Below, piece by piece: positions 48,103 to 57,325 of a DNA stretch of 64,000 nucleotides. Origin of the DNA: Rhodocyclus tenuis (GTDB lineage Bacteria > Pseudomonadota > Gammaproteobacteria > Burkholderiales > Rhodocyclaceae); contig NZ_JACIGE010000007.1 in NCBI RefSeq assembly GCF_014197755.1, positions 1 through 64,000 on the forward strand, read 5' to 3'. Below the pieces are notes generated by a model. It made no database searches, had not been told where the DNA came from, and was given only the letters and a program-made list of their open reading frames with translations. The position numbers and the translations under genes were made by a program. Numbering within the stretch: the stretch's first letter is position 1; every line of letters begins with the position of its first letter.

Positions 48103-49113
48103 ATGCGCATGCCACCGCTGCCGCGTTTTCTTCCAGGACTTGGCCTGACGGCGCTGATCGCCACGCTGGCGCTGATCGCTGGCGGGCGCAGCGAACTGCA
48201 AGCGATCGGTCTGGCACCACTGACGCTAGCCATCGTGCTCGGCGCCCTCGTCGGCAACTTCATGCCGAGATTGACCAGCGGCGCCAGCCAGGCCGGGATC
48301 AAATTCGCGCAGAGAACGCTGCTGCGCAGCGGCGTCGCCCTCTATGGTCTCAACTTGAGCCTGCAGGATGTGACCCAGGTCGGTTTCTCCGGCATTGGTA
48401 TCGATTTGCTGATGGTCGCATCGACATTGGCCCTGGGCTGCTTCGTCGGCACGCGCTGGCTGGGAATGGACCGGGATTCGGCCTTGCTTATCGCCGCCGG
48501 CAGCGCCATCTGCGGTGCCGCCGCCATTGTCGCAACGGTGCCGCTGCTGCGCATGCGTACAGCCGACACTGCCGCCAAGACGGCGACGGCGGTCGCCACG
48601 GTGGTTCTCTTCGGCACGCTGGCGCTGTTCCTCTACCCGCTGCTGTTCGCCTGGCTTGGCAGCGAAAGCTCCTTGTTCGGGATGTTCATCGGCTCGACGG
48701 TTCATGAAGTGGCGCAGGTCGTCGCCATTGGCAACGCGATCGGCGGCGAGGCAGCACAGAACGCCGTCATCGTGAAGATGATCCGCGTCCTGCTGCTGGT
48801 GCCGTTTCTGCTGGGCCTGAGTTTCTGGATTGCCGGCAGGGACGACGCGGCTAGCGGTCAAAAGATCAGCATTCCCTGGTTCGCGCTGGTGTTCCTGCTT
48901 TTCGTCGCGATCAATTCGCTGCACATCCTGCCGGAACAGGCGCGCAGCGTGCTCAAGCTCGCCGGCATTGCCTGCCTGGCGTCGGCCATGGCCGCGTTCG
49001 GTATGGAAACGACCTGGCGCCTGTTGCGCCGCGCAGGATTCAGGCCATTGCTGCTGGGCGCGATCCTGTTTGTCCATCTGGTCGCGGTCGGTGGCTGGAT
49101 CAATCTGGGCTGA
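48103..49113 (+). CDS. yeiH: YeiH/UPF0324 family putative sulfate exporter (336 aa)
   Basis: Polytopic membrane protein with about 10 helices. Family features include GLAPLTLAIVLGALVGN, LLRSGVALYGLNLSLQDV, AAGSAICGAAAIVATVPLL (the conserved G-S-A-I-C-G-A-A-A motif) and GSTVHEVAQVVAIGNAIG. The frame extends upstream, but the ATG at 48103 or 48109 begins the conserved region. Transported substrate unproven; sulfonates or sulfite have been suggested for the family. Divergent LysR gene at 48014. Confidence 0.88.
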   Translation: MRMPPLPRFLPGLGLTALIATLALIAGGRSELQAIGLAPLTLAIVLGALVGNFMPRLTSGASQAGIKFAQRTLLRSGVALYGLNLSLQDVTQVGFSGIGIDLLMVASTLALGCFVGTRWLGMDRDSALLIAAGSAICGAAAIVATVPLLRMRTADTAAKTATAVATVVLFGTLALFLYPLLFAWLGSESSLFGMFIGSTVHEVAQVVAIGNAIGGEAAQNAVIVKMIRVLLLVPFLLGLSFWIAGRDDAASGQKISIPWFALVFLLFVAINSLHILPEQARSVLKLAGIACLASAMAAFGMETTWRLLRRAGFRPLLLGAILFVHLVAVGGWINLG

Positions 49114-49190
49114 GTCATGCAAGCCCGAGCGCTGCGCGACAACCGACCCTGAACCGCCGGGCGCCACTACCCTGATTTGTGTCAAAAGCC

Positions 49191-49610
49191 TTACTTCGCG
49201 GTCGTCGGGCTCGTGAGAAAACCGATGCGTGTCAATCCGGCACGCGCCGCTGCCGCCATGGCACGCGCGACGCGGCCATAGGGAACGGCTTCGTCACCAC
49301 GGAAATGGATTTCGGGTTGCGGTGTCAGTTGCGCTGCACCGGCAAAGCGAGCCGGCAACTGCTCCTCGCTGATGCTTTCGCCGTTCCAGAAAAGACTACC
49401 ATCAGCGCACAGGGCGACTTCGACGTGCCCGGCCCGTGTCACATTCGGCTGGCTCGACGCCTTGGGCAGATCGATCTTGACCGCGTGCGTCAGCAAGGGA
49501 GCGGTGATGATGAAGATCACCAGCATCACCAGCATCACATCCACCAAAGGCACGACGTTGATTTCGGGACGCGGCGTCCGTCTCGATGAGGTAAGACTGG
49601 CGAAGGCCAT
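49191..49610 (-). CDS. exbD: ExbD, second TonB set (139 aa)
   Basis: Single-span protein with the essential Asp in the membrane helix (INVVPLVDVMLVMLVIFIITA) and a periplasmic ExbD/TolR domain (IHFRGDEAVPYGRVARAM). It is the last gene of the leftward metal-uptake operon, 2 bases after exbB. Confidence 0.92.
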   Translation of the reverse strand: MAFASLTSSRRTPRPEINVVPLVDVMLVMLVIFIITAPLLTHAVKIDLPKASSQPNVTRAGHVEVALCADGSLFWNGESISEEQLPARFAGAAQLTPQPEIHFRGDEAVPYGRVARAMAAAARAGLTRIGFLTSPTTAK

Positions 49611-49612
49611 GA

Positions 49613-50287
49613 TCAGCGTCCACCGTTGCGGCTACCCGCCGCGAGCGCGTAGAGGTCGTGTGCAAAGGCCTCCAGATGGCCGAGCCAGACCTGGTTGCGG
49701 CGGGAAAACGCGTTGTGTGCCAGCGCCGCCGGGATCGCCACGGCGAGTCCGAGCGCAGTCATGATCAAGGCCTCGCCAACGGGTCCGGCAACCTTGTCCA
49801 GCGTTCCCTGCCCCGACAGACCGATACCGACGAGCGCATGGTAGATACCCCAGACCGTGCCGAACAACCCGAGATAGGGCGCCGAAGACGCCGCCGAGGC
49901 AAGGATGGTCAGGCCCTGGTCGACTCGCGTGCTCTCCTGGTCGATGCCGTTGCGCAAAGCGCGCGACAGGTACTCGCCGGGACCGCCGACCTGCGCCAGT
50001 TTCGGCAAAGCGCCGTCCTCGATTTCGCCGACCGCCTTGACGGCACGGTGCGCCAGGCGCGCAAAAGCGTTGTCGGCAGCAGCCGGCGCCGCTTCAGTCA
50101 GGCTTGCCGCTTGCCAGAAGCGGGCGACGAAGCGTTCCTCGCGGCGACGACCGAGCACATTGTCCAGCCCCTTGAGCAGGATCACCGTCCAGCAGGCGAT
50201 CGACAGTCCGCTCAGGATGGCGAGCAGGCCTTTGGCCAGCCAGTCGGTCTGGCTGAGGAAATGCGAAAGTCCGAGTGATGATTCCAT
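49613..50287 (-). CDS. exbB: ExbB, second TonB set (224 aa)
   Basis: MotA/TolQ/ExbB family with three helices: AKGLLAILSGLSIACWTVIL near the N-terminus, then ASSAPYLGLFGTVWGIYHAL and MTALGLAVAIPAALAHNAF. It lacks the charged tail of the first ExbB. It pairs with the ExbD at 49191 and the TonB at 50303. Confidence 0.92.
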   Translation of the reverse strand: MESSLGLSHFLSQTDWLAKGLLAILSGLSIACWTVILLKGLDNVLGRRREERFVARFWQAASLTEAAPAAADNAFARLAHRAVKAVGEIEDGALPKLAQVGGPGEYLSRALRNGIDQESTRVDQGLTILASAASSAPYLGLFGTVWGIYHALVGIGLSGQGTLDKVAGPVGEALIMTALGLAVAIPAALAHNAFSRRNQVWLGHLEAFAHDLYALAAGSRNGGR

Positions 50288-50302
50288 GGCGGTGGATATC
50301 CT

Positions 50303-50923
50303 TTAGCGGCTGCGCAATACGAAATCGAAAGGCTGCAAGGCGATGGCGCGCACGGCGCTGCCGTCGCGCCGGGCTGGCTGGCAGCGCCAGCGTCTGAGGG
50401 CGTTCAGGGCCGCGTTGTCGAGGCGTTCGGAGCCGCTGCTGACAGCGATGCGGACGTCGGCAACGCGGCCATCGCTGTCGAGTTCGACCCGCAGCACGGT
50501 GCGCCCTTGTTCGCCGATGCGGCGTGATGTCACGGGATAATCGGGGGCCGGGCGCTCCGGACAGACCACCGACAATTCGCCGCTCAGAGTGATCGGGCCA
50601 GTGACGGCTGCCGGCGGAACGGAGGCCGTCTCCTGAACGGTGGGTGAAACGCCGACGGCCGGCACGCTGGCGAATTCGGTCGCTGCCGCGAGTTGCACCG
50701 GGGGCGACACACGCGGCCTGGCTTCCGCTTGCCGGGCCGGTCGCGCAGCTTCCTGCGGGGAAACAGTCGGCGGCGGCGGCGCAATCAGTTGTGCAAACAG
50801 CGGCAGCTCAGGCTCCGACTGCGGCGCGTGCGCTTGTAGTTGCCAGAGAACAGCGAGCAGTACGCCATGGGCGACAACGACGACGGCAACGCCAAGCGGT
50901 CGCCTTGCCGCGTTCCGACTCAT
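50303..50923 (-). CDS. tonB: TonB, second set (206 aa)
   Basis: An N-terminal anchor (GVAVVVVAHGVLLAVLWQL, with the TonB-like His), a Pro/Ala-rich spacer (about 45-115) and a C-terminal TonB domain (RIGEQGRTVLRVELDSDGRVAD; ERLDNAALNALRRWRCQPA). It is shorter than the first TonB. Order receptor-DUF4198-tonB-exbB-exbD suggests a dedicated TonB complex for the receptor at 51654. Confidence 0.88.
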   Translation of the reverse strand: MSRNAARRPLGVAVVVVAHGVLLAVLWQLQAHAPQSEPELPLFAQLIAPPPPTVSPQEAARPARQAEARPRVSPPVQLAAATEFASVPAVGVSPTVQETASVPPAAVTGPITLSGELSVVCPERPAPDYPVTSRRIGEQGRTVLRVELDSDGRVADVRIAVSSGSERLDNAALNALRRWRCQPARRDGSAVRAIALQPFDFVLRSR

Positions 50924-50945
50924 GCCGGACGATTTGCCGCGTCCG

Positions 50946-51641
50946 TCAGCGCAGATCGAAGATCAGGTTGGCCGATGTACTGAGGACATCGGCGCGAGCA
51001 TCGCCAACGAGATCAACCCGGTGCATCACCTGGATCGTGTTGCGGCCCTTGACCAGCGGCACGACTGCCTTGCCGTCTTCTGCAGTGAGCACTTCCTTGT
51101 CGGCGCCGGCGTACTCGGCAGTTGTCAGCCGCGCACCAGGCAGTGGCTTGCTTTCCCACAGGACCTGCACCGGCAAGGCGTCTCCGGCATGCGGGGTATC
51201 GGCGACAAGGGGAACGATTTCCAGTGGCTGACCCTGGGCCTTGGTCACGGCACGCCCCCAGTTCGCGACGGTCTTGCCGAACTTGACGACGTGGCTGGCG
51301 GAAAGTGCTCCGGCGACTTCATTCTTTGGCAGATTCTTCGAACCTTCCGTTGTCTTGCTCCAGAAGCCGTTGTCGTAGTGCAGGGTCAGCAAGGCCGGCG
51401 AGCCGCTGACGGCAAGGCGCGGACTGTCGCCGGCCTCCGCTTTCACGGCAAGTGATCTGCCGCTTGCATCGACCGCGGCAATCGACCTGATCTTGCCGGC
51501 GCTCGCCGCTTCCAGCTTGCCCGCGTGTCCGAAGACCACCCGGTAAGCGGCGTCGACCGGCTCGATCCAGGCATCGTGGGCAAAAGTACTACTGGCGGCG
51601 GTGCAGGCAAGGGCGAAAGCGAGAGGTCGAAACATTCTCAT
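50946..51641 (-). CDS. Secreted DUF4198 protein of a metal-uptake operon (231 aa)
   Basis: Signal peptide (LAFALACTAASSTFAHDAW, cut after about residue 21), with the mature N-terminus HDAWIEP that is typical of DUF4198 and leaves an N-terminal His able to bind metal. Two beta-sandwich-like halves follow (LTLHYDNGFWSKTT; LPVQVLWESKPLPGARL). DUF4198 proteins accompany nickel/cobalt transporters and TonB receptors. With the NikR-like operator upstream of the operon, a periplasmic nickel or cobalt chaperone is the best guess. Confidence 0.78.
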   Translation of the reverse strand: MRMFRPLAFALACTAASSTFAHDAWIEPVDAAYRVVFGHAGKLEAASAGKIRSIAAVDASGRSLAVKAEAGDSPRLAVSGSPALLTLHYDNGFWSKTTEGSKNLPKNEVAGALSASHVVKFGKTVANWGRAVTKAQGQPLEIVPLVADTPHAGDALPVQVLWESKPLPGARLTTAEYAGADKEVLTAEDGKAVVPLVKGRNTIQVMHRVDLVGDARADVLSTSANLIFDLR

Positions 51642-51653
51642 GGAGCACTCCGA

Positions 51654-53762
51654 TCAGAAATCAAGCGATGCGCCGACCATCACGCTACGTGGTGGCGCAG
51701 GGTTGTAGGTCTGCACGCCGCTGCTCACGCCGGAACTGGTCGCATAACGGCGGTCGGTCAGATTGGCGACCTTCAGGTAATAGCGCTGGCGCTTGCCTTC
51801 GGCTTGCGTCGGCTCATAGCTGGCCATCAGGTCGATAGTGGCGTAGCCGTCGTAATACATCGCCCCGGAACTGGCCGACGTCGGCTGGCGCACGGAATAG
51901 CGGCCGATGGAACGCCCGATCGCGGTGAACGCGTAACCCTGCCAGGGGCGGACGGTGGCGACCAGCGTCGCCATGGTCTTCGGAACACCCGTAATTTCGG
52001 CACCGACCAGATACGCCGTACCCGGCGCCGATTCGATCACTTCGGTATGCGTACGTGCAAGGGCAGCGCTTGCCTCAAACCACTCGACCGGCGTGTAGCG
52101 GATCTGCGCCTCGATGCCGTCGCGCCGCGTTTTTCCGATGTTCGCGTAGGTCAGCGTTGCCAAGTCGATCAGGGCCACCTCGTCACGACTGTCGATCTTG
52201 AAATGGGCGAGATCAACGAACCACGCGGTTCCAGGGGTCAGCGTCAGGCCGACCTCGGTTTGCCGGAACTTCGTTGGCTGAACGCTCAGTCCGGCGGTGA
52301 ACTTTGCGGCGTCCGATGGCAAGGAAAAGCCTTCGGCAACGCTGACTCGTGCTTCGAGCGTGCCCGGCACGAGGGTCGAACGCAGCCCAAGCTTCGGCGT
52401 ATCGACCGTGAAGGCAGCCATGCTGCCGCATTGGGCCGAAGCGCCGGTGCGCGTCTCGACGCCGCGCTGTTCGCAGTTGCCGCTGATGCGGTCGCGGCGG
52501 AAGCCGAAGCTCGGCCGGAACAATGGAGCAAGCACCCACTCGCCCTGCGCCAGCAGCGATGCAGACCTGATCGTCAGATCGCGATTGAGCGTCCCGGCCC
52601 CGCCATTGACCCCTGCGGTCAGGGTATTGGCGGTGAAGCTGCCGTTATTGAGCGCATCGGCGTACTTGTAGCGCGTGGACTCGTCGTAGGCTTCGATGCC
52701 GGCAACCCAGTTGAACGGCTTGCCCAGCAACTGCTTTTCGGCGTTGAGGTTGGCACCGTAACCGAAAACGTCGCGGACATAATCTTCCGAGCGCTGCTGC
52801 CAGGTGGTGGCATTGGTCAGACGGGTGAAAGTACGAGTAAAGCTCTGCGTGGTCGAGTAGGCGAAGAACAAGGCCTTCAGGTCCGGCGACAGACTGTGCG
52901 AGAGATCGCCGCGCAGAGAGAAATAGCCTTTGTTGGTGCCGTCGTTCTGAACATGCGGGTCCTTGGCCAGGAAGTTGGCGCTGTCGTTGTACTGCGCCTG
53001 GGTAATGACCGAGGCGGTATCGGCGCGCGCCGTGTGCAGCCGGGTGGAGATGGTGAATTGGGTTTTCTCGGACAAGTCGAAAGCGGCGCGCCCGGAAACC
53101 GTGCCATGGTTGTTGCGCGACTGCGGACGATAACCGTCGCTGTCGTAGAACTGGACGGCCGCATTCACCGTTGCGCCACCTATTTTGCTACCTGCTGCTG
53201 CCTGCGCATCGAGAGTGCGAAACGAGCCGAAACTGAGGTCGGTCTCGGCGTATTGCCCGCCTTTGCGCGATTCCAGCGCGACAACTCCGGCACGGTTGAA
53301 ATTGCCGTAGAGCGCCGACACCGGCCCCTTGAATACGGTCATTGCACGAAGCTCAAGCGGAATCACGACATTGAGGTCGGCGTAACCGTCGGCGTGGCTG
53401 GAAGCCTCGTTCAGGGGAATTCCGTCGAGCACGAAACCGATGTCTCCGCCGTGCCCGCCACCCGAAAAGCCGCGCAAGGTCATCGAGTTGGCGACGCCAC
53501 CGTAGCCAAGGCTGCGCACCTCCATGCCCGGCACCTCGCGGAACAACTGCTCCGGCTGTGAAACCTGCCGTTCGCGGAAATCCTCCTGGGAAAACTGCTG
53601 CACGCTGTAGGGCTGGTCCGGGCTGGTGGTCAGCAGTTGCCCCTTGACCACGACAGACTCCAGCGTTACCAGCGGATCGGATTCACTGGCCGCAGCATTC
53701 AGGGCGCCCAGCCCTGCGAGCAATAAGGGCATGGTGGCAAAGCGTGCGATGCAAGCGGCCAT
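51654..53762 (-). CDS. TonB-dependent receptor, likely for nickel or cobalt (702 aa)
   Basis: Signal peptide (MPLLLAGLGALNAAASES), TonB-box-like ESVVVKGQ near residue 37, plug domain (FREVPGMEVRSLGYGGVANS; LRAMTVFKGPVSALYGNF) and a barrel ending VMVGASLDF with terminal Phe. No STN domain, so no FecR-type signalling. It heads an operon with DUF4198, TonB, ExbB and ExbD. The ATG at 53762 is used; a longer frame exists but begins in the promoter. A promoter with an overlapping NikR-like operator lies just upstream. Substrate is inferred, not shown by barrel sequence. Confidence 0.88.
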   Translation of the reverse strand: MAACIARFATMPLLLAGLGALNAAASESDPLVTLESVVVKGQLLTTSPDQPYSVQQFSQEDFRERQVSQPEQLFREVPGMEVRSLGYGGVANSMTLRGFSGGGHGGDIGFVLDGIPLNEASSHADGYADLNVVIPLELRAMTVFKGPVSALYGNFNRAGVVALESRKGGQYAETDLSFGSFRTLDAQAAAGSKIGGATVNAAVQFYDSDGYRPQSRNNHGTVSGRAAFDLSEKTQFTISTRLHTARADTASVITQAQYNDSANFLAKDPHVQNDGTNKGYFSLRGDLSHSLSPDLKALFFAYSTTQSFTRTFTRLTNATTWQQRSEDYVRDVFGYGANLNAEKQLLGKPFNWVAGIEAYDESTRYKYADALNNGSFTANTLTAGVNGGAGTLNRDLTIRSASLLAQGEWVLAPLFRPSFGFRRDRISGNCEQRGVETRTGASAQCGSMAAFTVDTPKLGLRSTLVPGTLEARVSVAEGFSLPSDAAKFTAGLSVQPTKFRQTEVGLTLTPGTAWFVDLAHFKIDSRDEVALIDLATLTYANIGKTRRDGIEAQIRYTPVEWFEASAALARTHTEVIESAPGTAYLVGAEITGVPKTMATLVATVRPWQGYAFTAIGRSIGRYSVRQPTSASSGAMYYDGYATIDLMASYEPTQAEGKRQRYYLKVANLTDRRYATSSGVSSGVQTYNPAPPRSVMVGASLDF

Positions 53763-53779
53763 GACTGATCCCGACGAAT

Positions 53780-53806
53780 GTATGAAGAAACGCAAAAAGA
53801 TCATAC
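53780..53806 (-). promoter_or_regulatory. NikR-like operator
   Basis: gtatga and tcatac, both exact half-sites of the E. coli NikR operator, are separated by 15 bases (E. coli has 16). One half-site overlaps the -10 element of the receptor promoter, the other lies near the expected transcript start, as suits a repressor. Confidence 0.6.
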
Positions 53807-53828
53807 TGTGTCGAATCAGCGCCGTCAA
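53800..53828 (-). promoter_or_regulatory. Sigma70 promoter of the TonB receptor operon
   Basis: Minus-strand -35 TTGACG (complement of 53823-53828), a 17-base spacer and -10 TATGAT (complement of 53800-53805), about 40 bases before the receptor ATG. Confidence 0.7.
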
Positions 53829-54068
53829 AGCACATGGAATAATCGTTGCGCCGACCCGCGGTCCTTGTCCGCCCAAGCATTTCGAGCGGCCATTTCGCCT
53901 GCGGCGAAAACTCACAGGCGTGCTGAAAACTGTCATTCCTTCGCCACGCCTGCGCATCGATCGCTTGCGACAATTCCGGGATCCGTGTCCGCCCCGAACT
54001 TTTCGTAGCTGCCATAGCGCGAGGCCAGCCTTTAGAATGCCGGATCCCTTGAGCAAATGGCCCCGTCG

Positions 54069-54539
54069 ATGATTCGTATCGAAATTCCCGGCTTTGGCAA
54101 TCTCGAACTGCAGCACCTCGTCTGCGACTACAACGGCACGCTCGCGCTCGATGGACAGTTGCAGCCGGGAATCGCCGAGCAATTGAGCCGCCTTGCCAGC
54201 CAGCTCGCAATCCACGTCATCACGGCCGACACCTTCGGCCAGGCGCGCGCTGAGCTCGCCGGCCTGCCGGTTTCCTTGCACATCACGCCGCTGGAAAATC
54301 AGGCGCAGACGAAACTCGAGTTTGTGCAGAAACTCGGCGCGGCCGTCACGGCCGCCATCGGCAATGGCCGCAACGACTGCCGGATGCTCGACGCAGCGGC
54401 GCTCGGTATCGCGCTGATCCAGCGCGAGGGTGGCGCCGCGACGACCGTCGCCGCGGCCGATGTCGTGTGCTCCAGCATTCACGACGCGATCGCGCTGCTG
54501 CACAACCCGAAGCGCCTGATCGCGACGCTGCGTTCATGA
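54069..54539 (+). CDS. HAD-superfamily phosphatase, soluble P-type ATPase-like (156 aa)
   Basis: Starts IRIEIPGFGNLELQHLV, then the HAD motif I variant CDYNGTLALDG (nucleophile Asp) and motif IV GNGRNDCRML. It resembles the small HAD proteins similar to the phosphorylation domain of P-type ATPases, function unknown. The ATG at 54069 fits the family start; 54057 in the same frame is the alternative. No clear partner; the Fe-alcohol dehydrogenase follows 113 bases later. Confidence 0.78.
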   Translation: MIRIEIPGFGNLELQHLVCDYNGTLALDGQLQPGIAEQLSRLASQLAIHVITADTFGQARAELAGLPVSLHITPLENQAQTKLEFVQKLGAAVTAAIGNGRNDCRMLDAAALGIALIQREGGAATTVAAADVVCSSIHDAIALLHNPKRLIATLRS

Positions 54540-54652
54540 GTCACGCCGGCACTCGCGCCGAAAGCTTGCCGAACCGAACGACCCGCCCGCGCGTCGGCGC
54601 CGCGCGACAAACCACTCGTATCCGCGACTGAAACCGCTCAAGGACGAACTCC

Positions 54653-55807
54653 ATGCACCACTTCGAATTCACCTACCACAACCCGACGCAGATCCATTTC
54701 GGCCGCGACAGCTTCGGCCAGCTGGCCGCACTGATTCCGCCCGCGGCGAAGCTGCTGCTGCTCTACGGCGGCGGCTCGATCATGCGTAACGGCATTTACG
54801 ATCAGGTGATCCGGGCGCTGGCGGGGCGCGACATCGTCGAGTTCGGCGGCGTCGAGGCCAACCCGACGCTGGAGACACTTGCTTCCGCAGTGGCGCTGGT
54901 GCGTGCCGAAAGACGCGATTTCATCCTCGCCGTCGGCGGCGGTTCGGTCTGCGACGGCGCCAAGTTCATCGCCGCCGCAGCGCTCTACGAGGGCGACGGC
55001 TGGGATATCGTAAACGGCAAGCACGTCGTCGAACGCGCGCTGCCGGTCGGCGTCGTGCTGACGCTGCCGGCCACCGGTTCCGAGTCGAACGCCGGCGCCG
55101 TGGTCACGCGCGCGGCAACGCAGGAGAAAAAAGTGTTCTTCGCGCCGCCGACGCGGCCGCGCTTCGCCATCCTCAACCCGCAGGTGATGGACAGCCTGCC
55201 CGACCGGCAGCTGGAAAACGGGCTGGTCGACGCCTTCGTTCATGTCTGCGAGCAGTACCTCACCTACCCGGTCGGCGCGCTGGTGCAGGACGGTTATGCC
55301 GAGGCGATCCTGCGCGCGCTGAAAGCGCTGGGCGACTCCTTCGCCCGGCGGCGTGAGCCCGGCTGGCAGCAGAACCTGATGTGGGCGGCCAACCAGGCGC
55401 TGTGCGGCATCGTCGGCGTCGGCGTGCCGCTCGACTGGGCAACGCACCGCATGGCCGTCGAACTGACCGCGCTCTACGGCATCGACCACGGGCGCACGCT
55501 GTCGATCATCCAGCCCTGGCTGCTGCGCGAGACGATCGACGCCAAGCGCGCCAAGCTCGAGCAACTGGGGCGGCGCGTTTTCGACCTCGCCGACGCCAGC
55601 GCCGAAGACAGCATCGCCGCCATCGAAGCCTTCTACCGCGGCCTTGGCATGCCGGTACATCTCTCCGACACCGACGTCGCCGACGCGGACGCCGCCGAAC
55701 GGGTCATGCAGGCGCTGCGCGCGCACGGCAACGCGGCGCTCGGCGGCCATGCTGGACTGGACGATGCGAAAACCTGGCGGATCATTCGCGCCGCGTGTTC
55801 GCGCTGA
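54653..55807 (+). CDS. Iron-containing alcohol dehydrogenase, YqhD/BdhA type (384 aa)
   Basis: Group III iron-dependent alcohol dehydrogenase, normally an NADPH-dependent aldehyde reductase. It has FTYHNPTQIHFGRDSFGQL at the N-terminus, the nucleotide loop AVGGGSVCDGAKF, PATGSESNAGAVV, and metal ligands Asp and His (LVDAFVHVCEQY; WATHRMAVELTALYGIDHGRTLS). Length (384) fits YqhD/butanol dehydrogenase. Preceded by aaggac before the ATG. Confidence 0.92.
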   Translation: MHHFEFTYHNPTQIHFGRDSFGQLAALIPPAAKLLLLYGGGSIMRNGIYDQVIRALAGRDIVEFGGVEANPTLETLASAVALVRAERRDFILAVGGGSVCDGAKFIAAAALYEGDGWDIVNGKHVVERALPVGVVLTLPATGSESNAGAVVTRAATQEKKVFFAPPTRPRFAILNPQVMDSLPDRQLENGLVDAFVHVCEQYLTYPVGALVQDGYAEAILRALKALGDSFARRREPGWQQNLMWAANQALCGIVGVGVPLDWATHRMAVELTALYGIDHGRTLSIIQPWLLRETIDAKRAKLEQLGRRVFDLADASAEDSIAAIEAFYRGLGMPVHLSDTDVADADAAERVMQALRAHGNAALGGHAGLDDAKTWRIIRAACSR

Positions 55808-56049
55808 AGCAGGTGAGGCACGCTTGACGCGCATCCCGGCTGACATGGGCAGCCGCCATCGCTGCCAGAGAGCCTGCCAGAAACTGCCACATTGGCAGCG
55901 CGCCGTCAGCTGGCCCGCTACGCGCGCCAGCCATGACTGCATAAGCCACTGTTTAAATTGACTTAGTCGCAATCACTGCAAGTGGCACGAGTCTTGATAG
56001 TCATGAGGGATGGCTCGTCGAGTCGCATCCCAACAGACAAGGAAGCACC

Positions 56050-56679
56050 ATGACAGACTGCACACTCAAGGCCGAATCGTTCGCCGTCGCCGACTCCCCC
56101 GCCCGTCGCCAGTGGATGATGGCGACCGTTGGCGTTGGCGGCGCCATGGTTCTCACTGCCATTGTTCCCTTCGTCAGCAGCATGCTGCCTTCGCAGCGCG
56201 CCAAGGCGGCCGGTGCGCCGGTGGAAGTCGACGTCAGCAAACTGGCGCCGGGACAGATGATGACCGTCGAGTGGCGCGGAAAGCCGGTGTGGATCATCAA
56301 CCGCACCGAGGAAATGCTCGCCTCGCTGCAGAAGGCCAACGAGTTTCTCGTCGACCCGGAGTGCGAAGTGCCGCAGCAGCCCGACTACTGCAAGAATGCG
56401 ACGCGCTCGATCAAGCCAGAGATGATGGTCGTCGTCGGCATCTGCACGCACCTCGGCTGCTCGCCGGGGCAGAAGTTCAAGAGCGGCAAGGACGAAGGCA
56501 TGCCGCCCGACTGGCTCGGCGGCTTCCTCTGCCCCTGCCACGGTTCGACCTTCGATTTCGCCGGTCGCGTTTATAAAAACAAGCCGGCGCCGACAAATCT
56601 GCCCGTTCCGCCGCATACTTACCTCAGCGACGGTCGCCTGGTCATCGGCAGCGACGCACAAAATACCGGATCGTCCTGA
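56050..56679 (+). CDS. Rieske iron-sulfur protein, orphan PetA-like (209 aa)
   Basis: Ubiquinol-cytochrome c reductase iron-sulfur subunit. It has an N-terminal Tat-like start (SPARRQWMMATVGVGGAMV) acting as membrane anchor (about 24-44), then the Rieske fold with C132-T-H134-L-G-C137 and C161-P-C-H164 as cluster ligands. petB and petC normally follow; here the next gene is a small haem protein, so this is a detached copy that may serve an alternative electron-transfer module. The 240-base gap before it has no recognised feature. Confidence 0.88.
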   Translation: MTDCTLKAESFAVADSPARRQWMMATVGVGGAMVLTAIVPFVSSMLPSQRAKAAGAPVEVDVSKLAPGQMMTVEWRGKPVWIINRTEEMLASLQKANEFLVDPECEVPQQPDYCKNATRSIKPEMMVVVGICTHLGCSPGQKFKSGKDEGMPPDWLGGFLCPCHGSTFDFAGRVYKNKPAPTNLPVPPHTYLSDGRLVIGSDAQNTGSS

Positions 56680-56702
56680 ATTCAACACAATGGGGGGCAT
56701 GC

Positions 56703-57131
56703 ATGAAATCGACGACGCTCTGCCTGCTGGCGCTACTGGCAAGCGTACCGGCACTGGCTGAAGACGAGCGCCTGTTCGCCCCGCTACCCGCCCCCGCGCA
56801 GGAGGTGCTGCGCGAACAGATGCTCGACAACCTGCTCGCGGTGAACGAGATCGTCAGCCTGCTCGCCAGTGGCGGCGTCAAGGAAGCCGGCGTCATCGCC
56901 GAAAACCGGCTCGGCCTGACGGCAATGGGCAAGAACCGGACGCTGCCCTTCGACGCGCGGCCGGGCGTGCACATGCCGCCGGCGATGCATGCCGTCGCCT
57001 TCGCCGGCCACCGGGCCGCCAGCGAGTTCGCGGCGGCAGCGGCCAGCGGTGATCGCGACCGCGCGCTGGCGCTGCTGCCCAACATCACCGGCACCTGCGT
57101 CGCCTGTCACCTGACATATCGCACGCGCTAG
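56703..57131 (+). CDS. Small periplasmic c-type cytochrome (142 aa)
   Basis: Signal peptide (LCLLALLASVPALAEDE, cut after about residue 19), a mostly helical body and a single haem motif C132-V-A-C-H136 near the C-terminus, as in cytochrome c' proteins. It lies 23 bases after the Rieske gene in the same direction and probably takes electrons in the same chain. A ribosome site (gggggg) lies before the ATG. Confidence 0.78.
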   Translation: MKSTTLCLLALLASVPALAEDERLFAPLPAPAQEVLREQMLDNLLAVNEIVSLLASGGVKEAGVIAENRLGLTAMGKNRTLPFDARPGVHMPPAMHAVAFAGHRAASEFAAAAASGDRDRALALLPNITGTCVACHLTYRTR

Positions 57132-57325
57132 GCAGCCGGCTGCGTATTCCGCCCGGCATTTCGGGCACAAGTGCCCTGCAGTTGCCCGCCGACGAGCGGC
57201 CGGATGACCGACTGGTGAGCCGCGCCGACACTAAGAACATCGAGCTATAAAGCAAAGCCAAAACGGTCTGTGGAAGACTAAGCGCGTCGCTTATGATTCG
57301 CGCCACTCTTCCCACGATCACCTTC

